This document shows positions 55,497 through 64,000 of a stretch of 64,000 nt of DNA, in pieces. The translations under genes and the position numbers were made by a program. The stretch covers positions 1 through 64,000 of the forward strand of contig JAHZLQ010000041.1 in assembly GCA_022599775.1 (NCBI GenBank). Reading direction: 5' to 3'. Source of the stretch: Gammaproteobacteria bacterium (GTDB lineage: Bacteria > Pseudomonadota > Gammaproteobacteria > Nevskiales > Nevskiaceae). The notes beneath the pieces were generated by a model. That model saw only the letters and a program-made list of their open reading frames with translations, did no database searches and was not told the origin of the DNA. How positions within the stretch are numbered: the stretch's first letter is position 1; each line of letters begins with the position of its first letter.

Positions 55497-55521
55497 ATTG
55501 TATGCATCATGTGCATACAAT
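55497..55521 (-). promoter_or_regulatory. brnTA promoter and operator
   Basis: A perfect 10-bp inverted repeat, ATTGTATGCA and TGCATACAAT with a five-base spacer. On the minus strand it overlaps TTGATT (-35) and TACAAT (-10) with a 16-base spacer. Binding by BrnA or BrnTA here would block the promoter. Confidence 0.8.
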
Positions 55522-55552
55522 CAAGGGAGGGCGATGTTCAGGGAATGTACAC

Positions 55553-55564
55553 GTAAGCTATTGA
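55553..55564 (-). repeat. inverted fragment of the tRNA-flank sequence
   Basis: On the minus strand this reads TCAATAGCTTAC, identical to the sequence just after the CCA in copy A (53679-53690), and is followed by TTCCCTGA-type sequence as in the other flanks. It indicates a third, inverted junction inside the islet. Confidence 0.45.
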
Positions 55565-55653
55565 TTGATAATGGTCGATTTATGCGGATTTTTGGACTGG
55601 GATTCTGGTGGAAAATCAAGTGAAAACATAATGTTATGTCGTTTTCGTCGTAT

Positions 55654-55784
55654 CCTTGACATGGTGGGGGTCGTGGTTGTTCGTTGTCTTGTTCGGCCGC
55701 TACGCGGCCAATTTTCGGCTCTCACGTCACGCGCTGCGCGTGCGGTCGAGTCCAATCTCGACCACCAATTCAATGACTTACAAG
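55654..55784 (+). repeat. tRNA-Val fragment with insert, copy B (att-like)
   Basis: Bases 55654-55674 are identical to the anticodon arm and variable region of tRNA-Val (53454-53474). An insert of about 70 bases, closely matching copy A (GTCGTGGTTGTTCG, TTCGGCCGCT, CTCACGTCACGCGCTGCGCG), separates it from the T-arm half (GGTCGAGTCCAAT) and a diverged acceptor end with CCA. The flank CCAATTCAAT and CTTACAAG also matches copy A. It cannot fold as a normal tRNA. Confidence 0.75.
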
Positions 55785-55877
55785 CGCTTTGCGCGATGTA
55801 GGGAATTTTCAGGGAATGACCCGGGTGACGTGCGCTTGCCGAGCACTCTCGGAAGCCCCCCTTGGTCATGCCGCGGC

Positions 55878-55973
55878 TTACCTTTCTGCCTGATCTTTTC
55901 GATACCGTTCGAACATCGCTTTGGTGGCGTGGCCGCTGAGCGCCACGACATTCGCGGTATTCGCGGCTGAACC
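55878..55973 (-). pseudogene. tyrosine-recombinase (integrase) C-terminal remnant
   Basis: The minus strand encodes ALSGHATKAMFERYRKDQ followed by two to three residues and TAA at 55878. LSGH and the ERY tyrosine are the last catalytic motifs of tyrosine recombinases. Upstream the frame loses similarity after about 30 codons and no start or N-terminal part is found. It lies next to copy B, as expected for the integrase end of a tRNA-targeted element. Confidence 0.65.
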
Positions 55974-56054
55974 CGGCCTTCTCGCTGAGGCCCTGCGCCT
56001 AAATTGCTCCCACCGTTGCGCATCATTCCGATGGTGTCGCCGACGTGACGCCAT

Positions 56055-56315
56055 TCAATAGTGATATCGGCACGAAATGATCGTCAGGGCGCTTTCGTCC
56101 TCGACATAGACGATGCGATTTTTTTCATCGATCCGCCGCGACCAGAATCCACTGAGGTTTTCGCGCAACGGTTCGGGCTTTCCGATTCCTTCGAACGGTT
56201 CGCGCAGAGTGTCGCGGATCAGTTTATTGATCCGCTTGAGCGTCTTCTTGTCTTGGACCTGCCAGTACTCATAATCCTTCCAGGCCGCCAGCGTCCACGA
56301 AAGGTTTTCAATCAT
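56055..56315 (-). CDS. yoeB: YoeB-type ribosome-dependent mRNA interferase toxin
   Basis: An 86-residue RelE-fold toxin that cleaves mRNA on the ribosome. Residues matching the YoeB active site are Glu48, Arg67 and His85, with the C-terminal SCRYHY motif. The block GIGKPEPLRENLSGFWSRRI is typical. Its start overlaps the yefM stop by eight bases. Confidence 0.95.
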   Translation of the reverse strand: MIENLSWTLAAWKDYEYWQVQDKKTLKRINKLIRDTLREPFEGIGKPEPLRENLSGFWSRRIDEKNRIVYVEDESALTIISCRYHY

Positions 56316-56562
56316 CCGTCAGCGGATTCTGAATGATCTGTCCGCGTTGATGCTGGGCGATCGATTCCGCCAAATGCGCCGCATTGGCGGATGAGCCGAG
56401 CAGGTGAGCGGTTTCCATGATGCTGTTGAAGGTGTCTAGGGACATCAGCACAGCGTCCGGGGCGTCCCGGCGTGAAATGATGGTGTAGTCGGCGTCATCG
56501 ATAACGCCGTCGATAACCGCTTTGAGGCCTTTGCGCGCCTCGGAAAAATTGACCACTCGCAT
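56308..56562 (-). CDS. yefM: YefM-type antitoxin
   Basis: An 84-residue Phd/YefM antitoxin. MRVVNFSEARKGLKAVIDGV forms the N-terminal dimer and DNA-binding half; the variable tail binds YoeB. ATG 56562 gives the standard N-terminus; an upstream in-frame start would include promoter DNA. It precedes and overlaps yoeB. Confidence 0.94.
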   Translation of the reverse strand: MRVVNFSEARKGLKAVIDGVIDDADYTIISRRDAPDAVLMSLDTFNSIMETAHLLGSSANAAHLAESIAQHQRGQIIQNPLTDD

Positions 56563-56572
56563 GAGATTAACC

Positions 56573-56590
56573 TGTACCGTAAACAGTACA
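56573..56590 (-). promoter_or_regulatory. yefM-yoeB operator
   Basis: TGTAC (56573-56577) and GTACA (56586-56590) form an inverted pair ten bases upstream of yefM. Known YefM operators are built on TGTACA cores, so this is a good candidate autoregulation site. Confidence 0.65.
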
Positions 56591-56682
56591 AGTTTGCCGC
56601 GCGGTGCAGGTTTCGTCAATCGTGGGGTCTTGGCACTGCGCATAATAATGCCCCCACCGCTGTGTCGCATGCGAAACGCAGA

Positions 56683-57675
56683 TCATCGAGCTTGTGCGTC
56701 AACGCCCGGCGGCCCACCTTCCGGATCGGGCGTATCGATGCGAGCGCGCCAGTTTGCCGCGGTCTGCGGTTTGATGAACAGCACGGCGACCTCAGGGTGC
56801 GCAGCCTTGATCCGCGCCTCCAGCCGCTTCACGCAGGCTTCGATCTGCTGGGTGCTCAGCCCGTCCTCGAATTCGGCACTGAGCGCCGCGAACACTTCCC
56901 TGGGGCCGAACTGCAGGGTGATCACACCGTTGGCGCGATGCACCGCTGCATCTTCACCGGCGATGCGCAGCACGGCCGCCTGCACGTGCGGAAAGGCCGC
57001 CTCGCCGATCAGCAGGCCCTTGGTCTCACGCGCCAGCAGAATCGCCGCGATTGCCAGGACCAGTCCAATGCCGATGGACGCGATGCCGTCGAGCTCCGGC
57101 ATGTCAAGCAGATGCGCCGCGGTGATCCCGATCAGCGCGATCAGCAAACCCAACAGGGCCGCGGTATCCTCGAACAGCACGGTGAACGTGGTCGGGTCCT
57201 TGCTCCGGCGCACCGCTTCGAAATAGCCCAGCGATCCCTTGGCGGCGCCGACCTCGCGCAGCGCCACGAACCATGAAAATCCTTCGAAGATCAACGAGAA
57301 TCCAAGCACGACATAGGCGATCAACAGACTTTCGCTGGGCTCGGGATCGAGCAGGTGGATGATGCCTTCGTAGATCGAGACGCCGGCACCCAGCGAGAAG
57401 ATCAGCAGGGCGACGATGAAACTCCAGAAATAGATTTCACGGCCGTGCCCCATCGGGTGCTCGGCCGTCGCCGGCGCCGTAGCGCGATGCATGCCGTACA
57501 GCAGCAGCGCCTGGTTGCCGGTATCCACCAGCGAATGCACGCCTTCGCTGAGCATCGCCGAGCTGCCGGTGATGGAAGCGGCCACGAACTTGGTCACGGC
57601 GATCAGAAAATTGCCGGCCAGCGCCGCGTAGACGACCTTGCGCGAACCGCCGCCGACGCCTTTGCGTCCGCTCAT
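56683..57675 (-). CDS. cation diffusion facilitator (CDF) transporter
   Basis: A 330-residue, six-helix CDF antiporter for divalent metals such as Zn2+, Co2+ or Mn2+. The helix-2 metal residues are in SEGVHSLVDTGNQ and the helix-5 ones in LFEDTAALLG; the cytoplasmic C-terminal domain ends with a Pro-rich tail. ATG 57675 has GGAG six bases upstream; the longer frame is not needed. The ZT-like group with FWSFIVALLIFSLGAG after helix 3 is typical. The metal cannot be assigned. Confidence 0.92.
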   Translation of the reverse strand: MSGRKGVGGGSRKVVYAALAGNFLIAVTKFVAASITGSSAMLSEGVHSLVDTGNQALLLYGMHRATAPATAEHPMGHGREIYFWSFIVALLIFSLGAGVSIYEGIIHLLDPEPSESLLIAYVVLGFSLIFEGFSWFVALREVGAAKGSLGYFEAVRRSKDPTTFTVLFEDTAALLGLLIALIGITAAHLLDMPELDGIASIGIGLVLAIAAILLARETKGLLIGEAAFPHVQAAVLRIAGEDAAVHRANGVITLQFGPREVFAALSAEFEDGLSTQQIEACVKRLEARIKAAHPEVAVLFIKPQTAANWRARIDTPDPEGGPPGVDAQAR

Positions 57676-57787
57676 CGAAACTCCTTCGGGCCCTTGCGTG
57701 ACAGCGTCGCCGCCCGTCGAGGGCAGGACAGGCATCAGCATTCCACCCGATGCCCGCCGCGCAGATGAATCAGCGTCGCCGTCGCTC

Positions 57788-58966
57788 TCAGAACGCGGCG
57801 ATGCCGGTCTGCGCACGCCCGAGGATCAGGGCATGAATGTCGTGCGTGCCCTCGTAGGTGTTCACGACTTCCAGATTGACCAGGTGACGGATCACGCCGT
57901 ACTCGTCGGAAATGCCGTTTCCGCCGTGCATGTCACGCGCCATGCGGGCGATGTCCAACGCCTTTCCGCAGGAATTGCGCTTGAGCAGGGAGGTGATCTC
58001 GGGCGCGGCGCCACCTTCGTCCTTGAGCCGGCCCAGACGCAGGCAGGCCTGCAGGCCGAGCGTGATTTCGGTCTGCATGTCCGCCAGCTTCTTCTGGATG
58101 AGCTGGTTGGCCGCCAGCGGTCGACCGAACTGTTTGCGGTCCAGCGTGTACTGGCGCGCCGCATGCCAGCAGAATTCGGCGGCGCCGAGCGCGCCCCAGG
58201 CGATGCCGTAGCGTGCCGAATTGAGGCAGGTGAACGGCCCGCGCAGACCGCGCACCTCCGGAAAGACGTTGTCTTCCGGCACGAACACCTCGTCCATCAC
58301 GATCTCGCCGGTGATCGAGGTGCGCAGGCCGACCTTGCCGTGGATCGGCGGCGCGCTGAGACCGTCCATGCCCTTGTCGAGGATGAAGCCGCGAATCCTG
58401 CCGGCATCGTCCTTGGCCCAGACGACGAAGACGTCGGCGATCGGCGAGTTGGTGATCCACATCTTGTTACCGCTGAGCCGGTAGCCGCCGGCCACGCTGC
58501 GGGCGCGTGAGGCCATGCCATCCGGGTCGGAACCGTGGTCGGGCTCGGTAAGGCCGAAGCAGCCGATCAGCTCGCCGGTGGCGAGCTTCGGCAGATATTT
58601 GCGCTTCTGCGCCTCGGTGCCGAACTCGTTGATCGGCACCATCACCAGCGAGGATTGCACGCTGAGCATGGAGCGGAAGCCGGAGTCGACGCGCTCGACC
58701 TCGCGCGCGACCAATCCGTAGCTGACGTAGCCGAGCCCCCCGCCGCCGTATTCGGCCGGAATCGTCATGCCGAGCAGGCCGAGTTCGCCCATTTCGCGAA
58801 AGATTTCCGGGTCAGTGCTTTCGTGACGGAACGCCGCCTTCACCCGCGGCATCAGCCGGCCCTCGCAATAGGCGCGCGCACTGTCGCGGATCAGGCGCTC
58901 CTCGGCGCTGAGCTGGTCTTCGATCAGCAGCGGATCGTCCCAGTGAAATCGACTGGATTCGGCCAT
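57788..58966 (-). CDS. gcdH: glutaryl-CoA dehydrogenase
   Basis: A 392-residue flavoenzyme that oxidises and decarboxylates glutaryl-CoA to crotonyl-CoA in lysine and tryptophan breakdown. The N-terminus [20 protein letters not shown] and the FAD block [13 protein letters not shown] are typical. The catalytic Glu is in [19 protein letters not shown], and the family-specific Arg lies in ESVDSGFRS-like [15 protein letters not shown]. No gcdG or glutarate gene is adjacent. Confidence 0.94.
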   Translation of the reverse strand: MAESSRFHWDDPLLIEDQLSAEERLIRDSARAYCEGRLMPRVKAAFRHESTDPEIFREMGELGLLGMTIPAEYGGGGLGYVSYGLVAREVERVDSGFRSMLSVQSSLVMVPINEFGTEAQKRKYLPKLATGELIGCFGLTEPDHGSDPDGMASRARSVAGGYRLSGNKMWITNSPIADVFVVWAKDDAGRIRGFILDKGMDGLSAPPIHGKVGLRTSITGEIVMDEVFVPEDNVFPEVRGLRGPFTCLNSARYGIAWGALGAAEFCWHAARQYTLDRKQFGRPLAANQLIQKKLADMQTEITLGLQACLRLGRLKDEGGAAPEITSLLKRNSCGKALDIARMARDMHGGNGISDEYGVIRHLVNLEVVNTYEGTHDIHALILGRAQTGIAAF

Positions 58967-58985
58967 CGGTAAAGCTCCTTAATTC

Positions 58986-59084
58986 GAATCTCGCGCAGCG
59001 AGTCCACCCCGCGGAGCGGGTGGTGGGCAGAGGGCGGCCATGCCCAGCGCAGGATTCATTTTTCGGCGTGCCTCCGGTGGCACG
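58986..59084 (-). repeat. dispersed intergenic repeat, copy 2 (inverted relative to copy 1)
   Basis: Reverse-complement match to 1-134, sharing GACTCGCTGCGCGAGATTC at one end and GGAGGCAC with AATGAATCCTG at the other. It fills the gap between gcdH and the alpha-2-macroglobulin gene and lacks the ~35-base central insert of copy 1. Confidence 0.75.
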
Positions 59085-59109
59085 ACCGTTAGGTTTCGGC
59101 GGATGCCGC

Positions 59110-62100
59110 TCATGGTGCGCCTGCGCCCACAGTCATCCGCGCGCCGACATCGGCGCCGAAGACGTCGGGGTCGTACATCGCCTCCACGTGCGGCGGCGCC
59201 ACCGCAAAATCGCCTTCGGCGACCGCCTGGCCGGTCCATTGCAGTTGGTAGCTGCCGGCCGTCAGCGTGTCGGCGTAGTGGCGCACGGCATCGAAGCGCA
59301 GTTCACGGTGATAGAACGGGTACGGATAGCCATTGCGCTCCTCGCTGCGGGCATCCTCGGTCGAGGCGGTCGCCAGCTGGGTGTTGACCGGCTCGATGCC
59401 GCCCGGCACCGGATCGTCCACCACCACGAAGAACCGGGTGGCCGGCACCGAGACCTTGACCGTGACGCGCACCAGATCGCCGCGATTCAGCTGATACGGC
59501 GGCTGCATCACCACCCAGTTGTCGCCGTCGCGGCGCGCGTACTGGCGACGGATCTCGAAGCCGGCATTGCTGCGTTTCACCGCCTCGTCGGGTTCGACAT
59601 AGCGCATCCGGGCCGCAAAGTAGGCGCGACCTTCGCCGCTGGCATCGATGTTCAAGTCACGGCGATGCGGCTCGTCGGACGCTTCCAGCGGCGCGCGCAG
59701 CAGGGTCGGAGGCGCCTTGCGATCGTCCAGCCGTGCCGTGCCGAGATCGGTGTCACCAAGCCGCGCGACGATGTCCAGCGCCAGCGGGCCGGCCTCATGG
59801 CGCTCGGCATAGTCGGCCAGCGCGTTGCTGCACCAGACGTTCTCCTGCGTGTTGTACCAGTGCGTGCTGCGCTTGCGCGCCTGGGTCACTGCGCGCGCCA
59901 GCTTGAACGGCAGTTCGCTGTCGGCGCTTTCACTGCCGACCAGCGCGCTCAAGGCCGCGCAGTTGCTGCGCGTGTCGGTGCCCAGCAGGTGGACGGCCCA
60001 GGCCGACTGTTCGGCGCGCAACCACAGACCGCCGGCGCTTTCGTCCGCATGCGACAGCAGCAACTCACGCGCGCGCTGCGCCGTCGGCGCACTGAGGCCG
60101 GTGGCGGCCTGCAACATCATCGCCTGACCGAACAGGTTCATGCGCGGCAGTTGCGGTTCGAAGCGCGTCACGTCGGCGGTGCTGAGCTTGCCGTAGCCCT
60201 TGAGCCCGGCCAGCGAGACGGCGCGCACGGTGGAACGTGCATCCAACGAGCCGTAGCCGAAGTCCTTCTTGAGCAGGCCCTGGTTATAGTCGATCAGCTT
60301 GTCGCGCACCGTGCCTGGTGCCGCGAAACCGGCCTGCTCCAGCCAGCCGAAAGCCAGCAAGGTGTAGGCACTGAGATAAGGGCTTTCGTATCGGGTTTCC
60401 GGCAGCCAGAACGCCATGCCGCCGTCCTCGGTCTGGAACGAGGCCGCGTTGTCGAGGGTGTCGCGGATCAGTTGTTCGGCCTGCGGCCATTCGAAATCCA
60501 GATACGGTTTGAGACGCAGGTACTGCGCCGCCATCACCGCCTTGGTGATGCGTTGCTCCCAGCACAGATAGGGATAGTCGCGCACGTATTCGAGGGCGCC
60601 ATCGACGTTGCCGAGCACGCTGGGCGACAGCTGCAGGCTGAATTCCCCGCCCAGGATCGGCGCCGGCGTCTGCAGCGGCACTTCGGTGCGTCCGGCTTCA
60701 AGCAGGCCGTAGTCGGCGGCCGTCGCCGTGGCGCGGCGCGGCTTCACCGCCACGCTGTGGCGCAGGGCGTCGCCGTCTTCTCCGCTGCCGGCCTGCGCCT
60801 CGAACGTGATCGTGCCGGCACGGTTGTCGTCGGTGTCGGTGGCGACGTCCAGATAAACCGTACGCCGCTCGAACGGCGCCAGCGATACGGTCTCCTGCGT
60901 CTGCGTCTGCGCCTGCGCGGCGCCACTGGCACGGATCGTCACCGGCACTTCGCGTGTGGCCTGCGTACGATTGAGCACGGTGAAGCCGGCGCGGAAGCGA
61001 TCCCCGCCCAGCACCTGGTTGGGCATCGCCGGACGCAGCTCGATGTCCTTGGACACGGCGAGCTTGCCGCTGCCGAGACCGAGCCGGTCCTGCGCCGTGA
61101 CCGCCAGCGCCAGCACGCGCCAGTTCGTCAGATTGTCCGGTGCCTTGAACTCGAATTGCGCCTGGCCCTGCGCATCGGCATCCAGCGCCGGATTCCAGTA
61201 GGCCACGAACTTCTCGACGGAGCGCAGCGACAGCGCAGCACCGCCATCCCCACCGGGACTGGCGCCTTTCTTCTCGATCTTCTGGCGACCAATCAAGCGC
61301 GTCAGCAATCCGTAGTTGTTGAGGTCCAGCGGATCGAGTTGCAGCAGACCGTCATAGGGATCGAAGTAGTCCTCGCCGTCCTGGATCAGGTCGAATACGG
61401 CATCGTCGAGCACCGCGACCGCGTACTGCACCGGCGCCAGCGCGGCGCCGACCTGATGCGGTCTCGCGGCCAGACTCACGTTCACTCGGTCTCCGGGGCG
61501 ATAGCGCTCGGCCTGCGGGGTGACCTTCACATCGATCCGCTTGTAGGGGTCGGCCACCGGCATTTGCGCATAGCCCATGCGGAACGTCGGCTTGCCGAGG
61601 TCCGGGCCGTCCTTGGGCGGCGGCGCGGCACGCGGCGACAGCACCACCACGGAGACATAGGCACCCGGCAGATAATCGGGCTTCACCGGAATTTCGATCA
61701 CCGGCGTATTGCCTTCAAGCGTCTGCACCCAGGCGTCGAGCACGCCGTAGCGTTCCACGCTGACCAGCGCCTGCGCGCCGGGATACGGGTTCTTGACCAG
61801 ATAGCGCGCAGTATCGCCGACGGCATTGGACGCCTGCTCCGGCGACAGTTCCAGCGACAGGTCCGGCCGATCTTCCCAGACCACGAACTGGGGACCGCGC
61901 GCGTAGAGGTACAGGCGGGTCTGCTGCAGACGGTCCTCGGTATCACGCACCATCGCGGTGATGCGGTAGCTGCCGGCTTGATCCGGGGTGAAGCCGCAGT
62001 GGCTGGCGGTCGCGGCGGAACGCCCCTTGCACACCGCGACCTCGATCCATTCGCGGGTGTACTGCGGCAGATAGGCGTTGCCCGGTCCGAGCACGCGCGC

Positions 62101-64000
62101 GACGCCGGTCTGCTCGCGCTCCACCTTGATGTAGCTCGGCGAACCGGTAGCCGGCTGACCGGCGGTATCCACCACCAGCCAGTCCACGGACGCCGGCTTG
62201 CCGGCGTCGAGCAGCCAGCCGCGATAGCGCAGGCCGATCAGGCGGTCGCGTGCCGTGTACGGAACGCTGGCGGTGGAGGCGATGCTGCGGCCTCGATCAT
62301 CGCGCACCGAACCCTCGGTGATGAGGCGTCCGTAGGCGATGCCGCCGTCCGGCACATCCAGAGACGTGGCGTAGGCGCCGTTGACGTCGGTGCGTCCTTC
62401 GCGCGCCGGCAGCACGATCACATCGCGCGCGGCGCCATCGTCACTGTCGAACTGGAAACCGATGGTCTGCGGCGTCCTGGGTTCGAAAGTCTGTGGCGTG
62501 ATACGCGCGGTGATGCGCGCCGGCGCTTCGCCATACGGGCCGCCACCGTGCAGGCTGGCGCTGAGGCGCGCTTCCAGGGTCTGCTGCGGCTTGGCGCTGG
62601 CGGCCGCCAGTTCGGTCGATACGTGATAGCTGGCCGGCGTGAAATCCGAGACCAGCACGCGCAGGGGCTGCAAGGTCTCTGTGGCATCGCCCTCGCCCAC
62701 TTCCAGTTCGAATCGATACCAGCCGACGGCGGCCTGTGGCGGCAGCTTGAACTCGCCGTGCACGGCGCCGTAGGCATCCAGCGTCACGGTGTCGCGTTCA
62801 TGCACCACGCTGTTGGTCGGATCGAACACGCGCAGCGCGTAGCGCATCTCGGGCGCCGCCGACAGACCGCTGCCGGCCGCATCGCGCACGTACAGCTTGT
62901 ACTGGATGCGGTCACCGGCGCGATAGACGCCCTGCGCGGTCGTGCCCCAGCTACGCAGATGGCCGTTGCGGCGCCGCTGCCAACTGCTGATCTCGTAGTT
63001 CGACGCGCGATACACATCAACCTGAAAATCATAGTCCAGTGGCAGCACAGCGATGTCCTCGCCCCGTGTCACACGCGCCATCAGCGGCGCATCGGCACTC
63101 CACCCCAGATGCTCCAGTTCCGGATCGAGTTCGCGCGTGCCGGGGAGCCAGGCCAGGCCCTGGTCGTCGGTCTGCGCACTGGCCGGCGCGGAATCCGCCG
63201 CCGGCGCCAGCCGTGCCAGCACCGCCGGGTAGATTTCGACCTTGGCATCCACCACCGGGGCGCCGGTCTGCAGATCGCTGACCCAGGCGAGACTGTTGTC
63301 GTGACCAAGCTTGAGGTGCACCTGCCAAGGCGTGACCTCGGCGAAGAACTCTGGCGCGTCACGGTCCGGTGGCGTGGTCTGCGGGCGCGTGCGCAAGCTG
63401 CCGCGTACGGCACCGGAACGGCCGGCCAGCAGATCACGCACACCGGCTTCGACCGCATAGGCGATGTCGCGCGGCCCATCGATCACCCGCTGCGCGCTCT
63501 GCGCGCTATCCAGCCCCTGCACTGTCAGCCGGTCGTAGCGGATGTCGATGCGGTCGAGGTTGGTCACCACCAGCGGCAACTCGGAATCGATGCCCTGTTC
63601 CACGACCGCCTGCGGATGCTGCAAATGCAGCGCCGGATCGCGATGACCGGTCTGCAGGCGCAATTCCACCGGCGCCGCCAGCGGACGACCGAATCCGTCC
63701 TCGAGCGTGGCATCCAGCGTGATGCGGTATTGCGTTGCGGCCTTCCACGGATACGGCAGCGTCACCGTATAGGTCTCATCCGCACGGTTGGAACGGCGCA
63801 GGTCGACCTGCTCGGCGGCCGCTGCCCAGGCGTCGAAATCACCGCGCCCGGTCAGCGGATCGGGCGATACCGTGATCGCCGCACCCACCGCAGCCGGGGC
63901 CACCGGCGACGAGAATTCGAGCCGGATCGGAGACAATGGCTCACAGGCTGATTGCGAATCCTCCGGCCCGAAGCGTCTGAACCCACCGTCTACGGTGCAA
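59110..64000 (-). CDS. alpha-2-macroglobulin family protein (5' end beyond window)
   Basis: At least 1,629 residues, open to the window edge with no start in view, so the N-terminus with its expected lipoprotein signal is missing. The order is typical of bacterial A2M proteins: Ig-like/MG domains, a bait-region stretch, the A2M block (NLTNWRVLALAVTAQDRLG), a thioester site YPYLCWEQ with CxEQ intact, the alpha/alpha thioester domain (ETRYESPYLSAYTLLAFGWL), and a receptor-binding-like end. Such periplasmic proteins trap proteases, usually with PbpC; whether pbpC is adjacent lies outside the window. Confidence 0.92.
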   Translation of the reverse strand, partial: CTVDGGFRRFGPEDSQSACEPLSPIRLEFSSPVAPAAVGAAITVSPDPLTGRGDFDAWAAAAEQVDLRRSNRADETYTVTLPYPWKAATQYRITLDATLEDGFGRPLAAPVELRLQTGHRDPALHLQHPQAVVEQGIDSELPLVVTNLDRIDIRYDRLTVQGLDSAQSAQRVIDGPRDIAYAVEAGVRDLLAGRSGAVRGSLRTRPQTTPPDRDAPEFFAEVTPWQVHLKLGHDNSLAWVSDLQTGAPVVDAKVEIYPAVLARLAPAADSAPASAQTDDQGLAWLPGTRELDPELEHLGWSADAPLMARVTRGEDIAVLPLDYDFQVDVYRASNYEISSWQRRRNGHLRSWGTTAQGVYRAGDRIQYKLYVRDAAGSGLSAAPEMRYALRVFDPTNSVVHERDTVTLDAYGAVHGEFKLPPQAAVGWYRFELEVGEGDATETLQPLRVLVSDFTPASYHVSTELAAASAKPQQTLEARLSASLHGGGPYGEAPARITARITPQTFEPRTPQTIGFQFDSDDGAARDVIVLPAREGRTDVNGAYATSLDVPDGGIAYGRLITEGSVRDDRGRSIASTASVPYTARDRLIGLRYRGWLLDAGKPASVDWLVVDTAGQPATGSPSYIKVEREQTGVARVLGPGNAYLPQYTREWIEVAVCKGRSAATASHCGFTPDQAGSYRITAMVRDTEDRLQQTRLYLYARGPQFVVWEDRPDLSLELSPEQASNAVGDTARYLVKNPYPGAQALVSVERYGVLDAWVQTLEGNTPVIEIPVKPDYLPGAYVSVVVLSPRAAPPPKDGPDLGKPTFRMGYAQMPVADPYKRIDVKVTPQAERYRPGDRVNVSLAARPHQVGAALAPVQYAVAVLDDAVFDLIQDGEDYFDPYDGLLQLDPLDLNNYGLLTRLIGRQKIEKKGASPGGDGGAALSLRSVEKFVAYWNPALDADAQGQAQFEFKAPDNLTNWRVLALAVTAQDRLGLGSGKLAVSKDIELRPAMPNQVLGGDRFRAGFTVLNRTQATREVPVTIRASGAAQAQTQTQETVSLAPFERRTVYLDVATDTDDNRAGTITFEAQAGSGEDGDALRHSVAVKPRRATATAADYGLLEAGRTEVPLQTPAPILGGEFSLQLSPSVLGNVDGALEYVRDYPYLCWEQRITKAVMAAQYLRLKPYLDFEWPQAEQLIRDTLDNAASFQTEDGGMAFWLPETRYESPYLSAYTLLAFGWLEQAGFAAPGTVRDKLIDYNQGLLKKDFGYGSLDARSTVRAVSLAGLKGYGKLSTADVTRFEPQLPRMNLFGQAMMLQAATGLSAPTAQRARELLLSHADESAGGLWLRAEQSAWAVHLLGTDTRSNCAALSALVGSESADSELPFKLARAVTQARKRSTHWYNTQENVWCSNALADYAERHEAGPLALDIVARLGDTDLGTARLDDRKAPPTLLRAPLEASDEPHRRDLNIDASGEGRAYFAARMRYVEPDEAVKRSNAGFEIRRQYARRDGDNWVVMQPPYQLNRGDLVRVTVKVSVPATRFFVVVDDPVPGGIEPVNTQLATASTEDARSEERNGYPYPFYHRELRFDAVRHYADTLTAGSYQLQWTGQAVAEGDFAVAPPHVEAMYDPDVFGADVGARMTVGAGAP

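Noticed and set aside
55778-56026. 82-codon minus-strand frame as an intact gene
   Set aside because: The recombinase-like motif lies in a different frame from this one, so the long frame is a shadow of the remnant.
59020-63951. 1,643-codon open frame on the plus strand
   Set aside because: It is antisense to the alpha-2-macroglobulin gene, whose domains are clear. The length reflects the lack of stops in GC-rich antisense frames.

Overview
The window is a GC-rich chromosomal segment with dense, short-gapped operons. Everything points to a gammaproteobacterium: trmJ and suhB are divergent, yajC-secD-secF is an operon, tRNA-Gln lies directly before prs, AceE is the homodimeric type, and both frmA-frmB and MoxR/DUF58/TgpA groups are present. 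A member of the Nevskiales/Solimonadaceae or a neighbouring order is a reasonable guess. That placement is inference from gene content and has not been tested by alignment.

Left part (1-23.5 kb): a dispersed repeat; a large lipoprotein with tandem Ig-like domains and a duplicated Cys-x-x-Cys domain; tRNA-Gln(UUG) and prs; a patatin-like phospholipase; a moxR-DUF58-tgpA operon with a 7-bp tandem repeat at its first junction; a VapBC module; an MFS/rimI/uracil-DNA glycosylase operon; then a minus-strand branched-chain amino acid and phospholipid cluster, ilvH-ilvC-psd-pssA-leuA plus a GNAT gene. A Leu-rich leader peptide precedes leuA. The Psd-family protein in this cluster has lost all three catalytic residues. 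Next come a trmJ/2OG-oxygenase pair, suhB and a CNNM/CBS transporter.

Middle part (23.5-44 kb): a cold-shock protein, secDF-yajC, an acyl-CoA dehydrogenase, an isolated PII protein, a YcaD-type MFS transporter, glutathione-dependent formaldehyde detoxification (frmA-frmB), ilvD facing a LysR regulator across a palindrome-rich gap, a YdeP-type molybdopterin oxidoreductase with a small HTH-like protein and FdhD, a solitary aceE, and uvrB.

Right part (44-64 kb): NhaD faces a ten-gene Mrp/Mbh-like cation:proton antiporter operon in which almost every gene overlaps the next. This operon has three NuoL/M/N-like subunits and a free-standing MbhD/E-like subunit. Next is tRNA-Val(GAC), followed by about 3 kb of mosaic DNA. 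It carries duplicated tRNA 3' ends, a tyrosine-recombinase remnant and three toxin-antitoxin-related loci: an XRE protein with a VbhA-like tail, BrnTA and YefM-YoeB. A CDF metal transporter, glutaryl-CoA dehydrogenase, a second inverted copy of the window-start repeat and a 5'-truncated alpha-2-macroglobulin gene close the window.

The best candidates for new biology are the Psd-like pseudoenzyme, the leuA leader, the tRNA-Val islet with its XRE/VbhA-like protein, the rearranged Mrp-type operon, and the repeat at the moxR/DUF58 junction.
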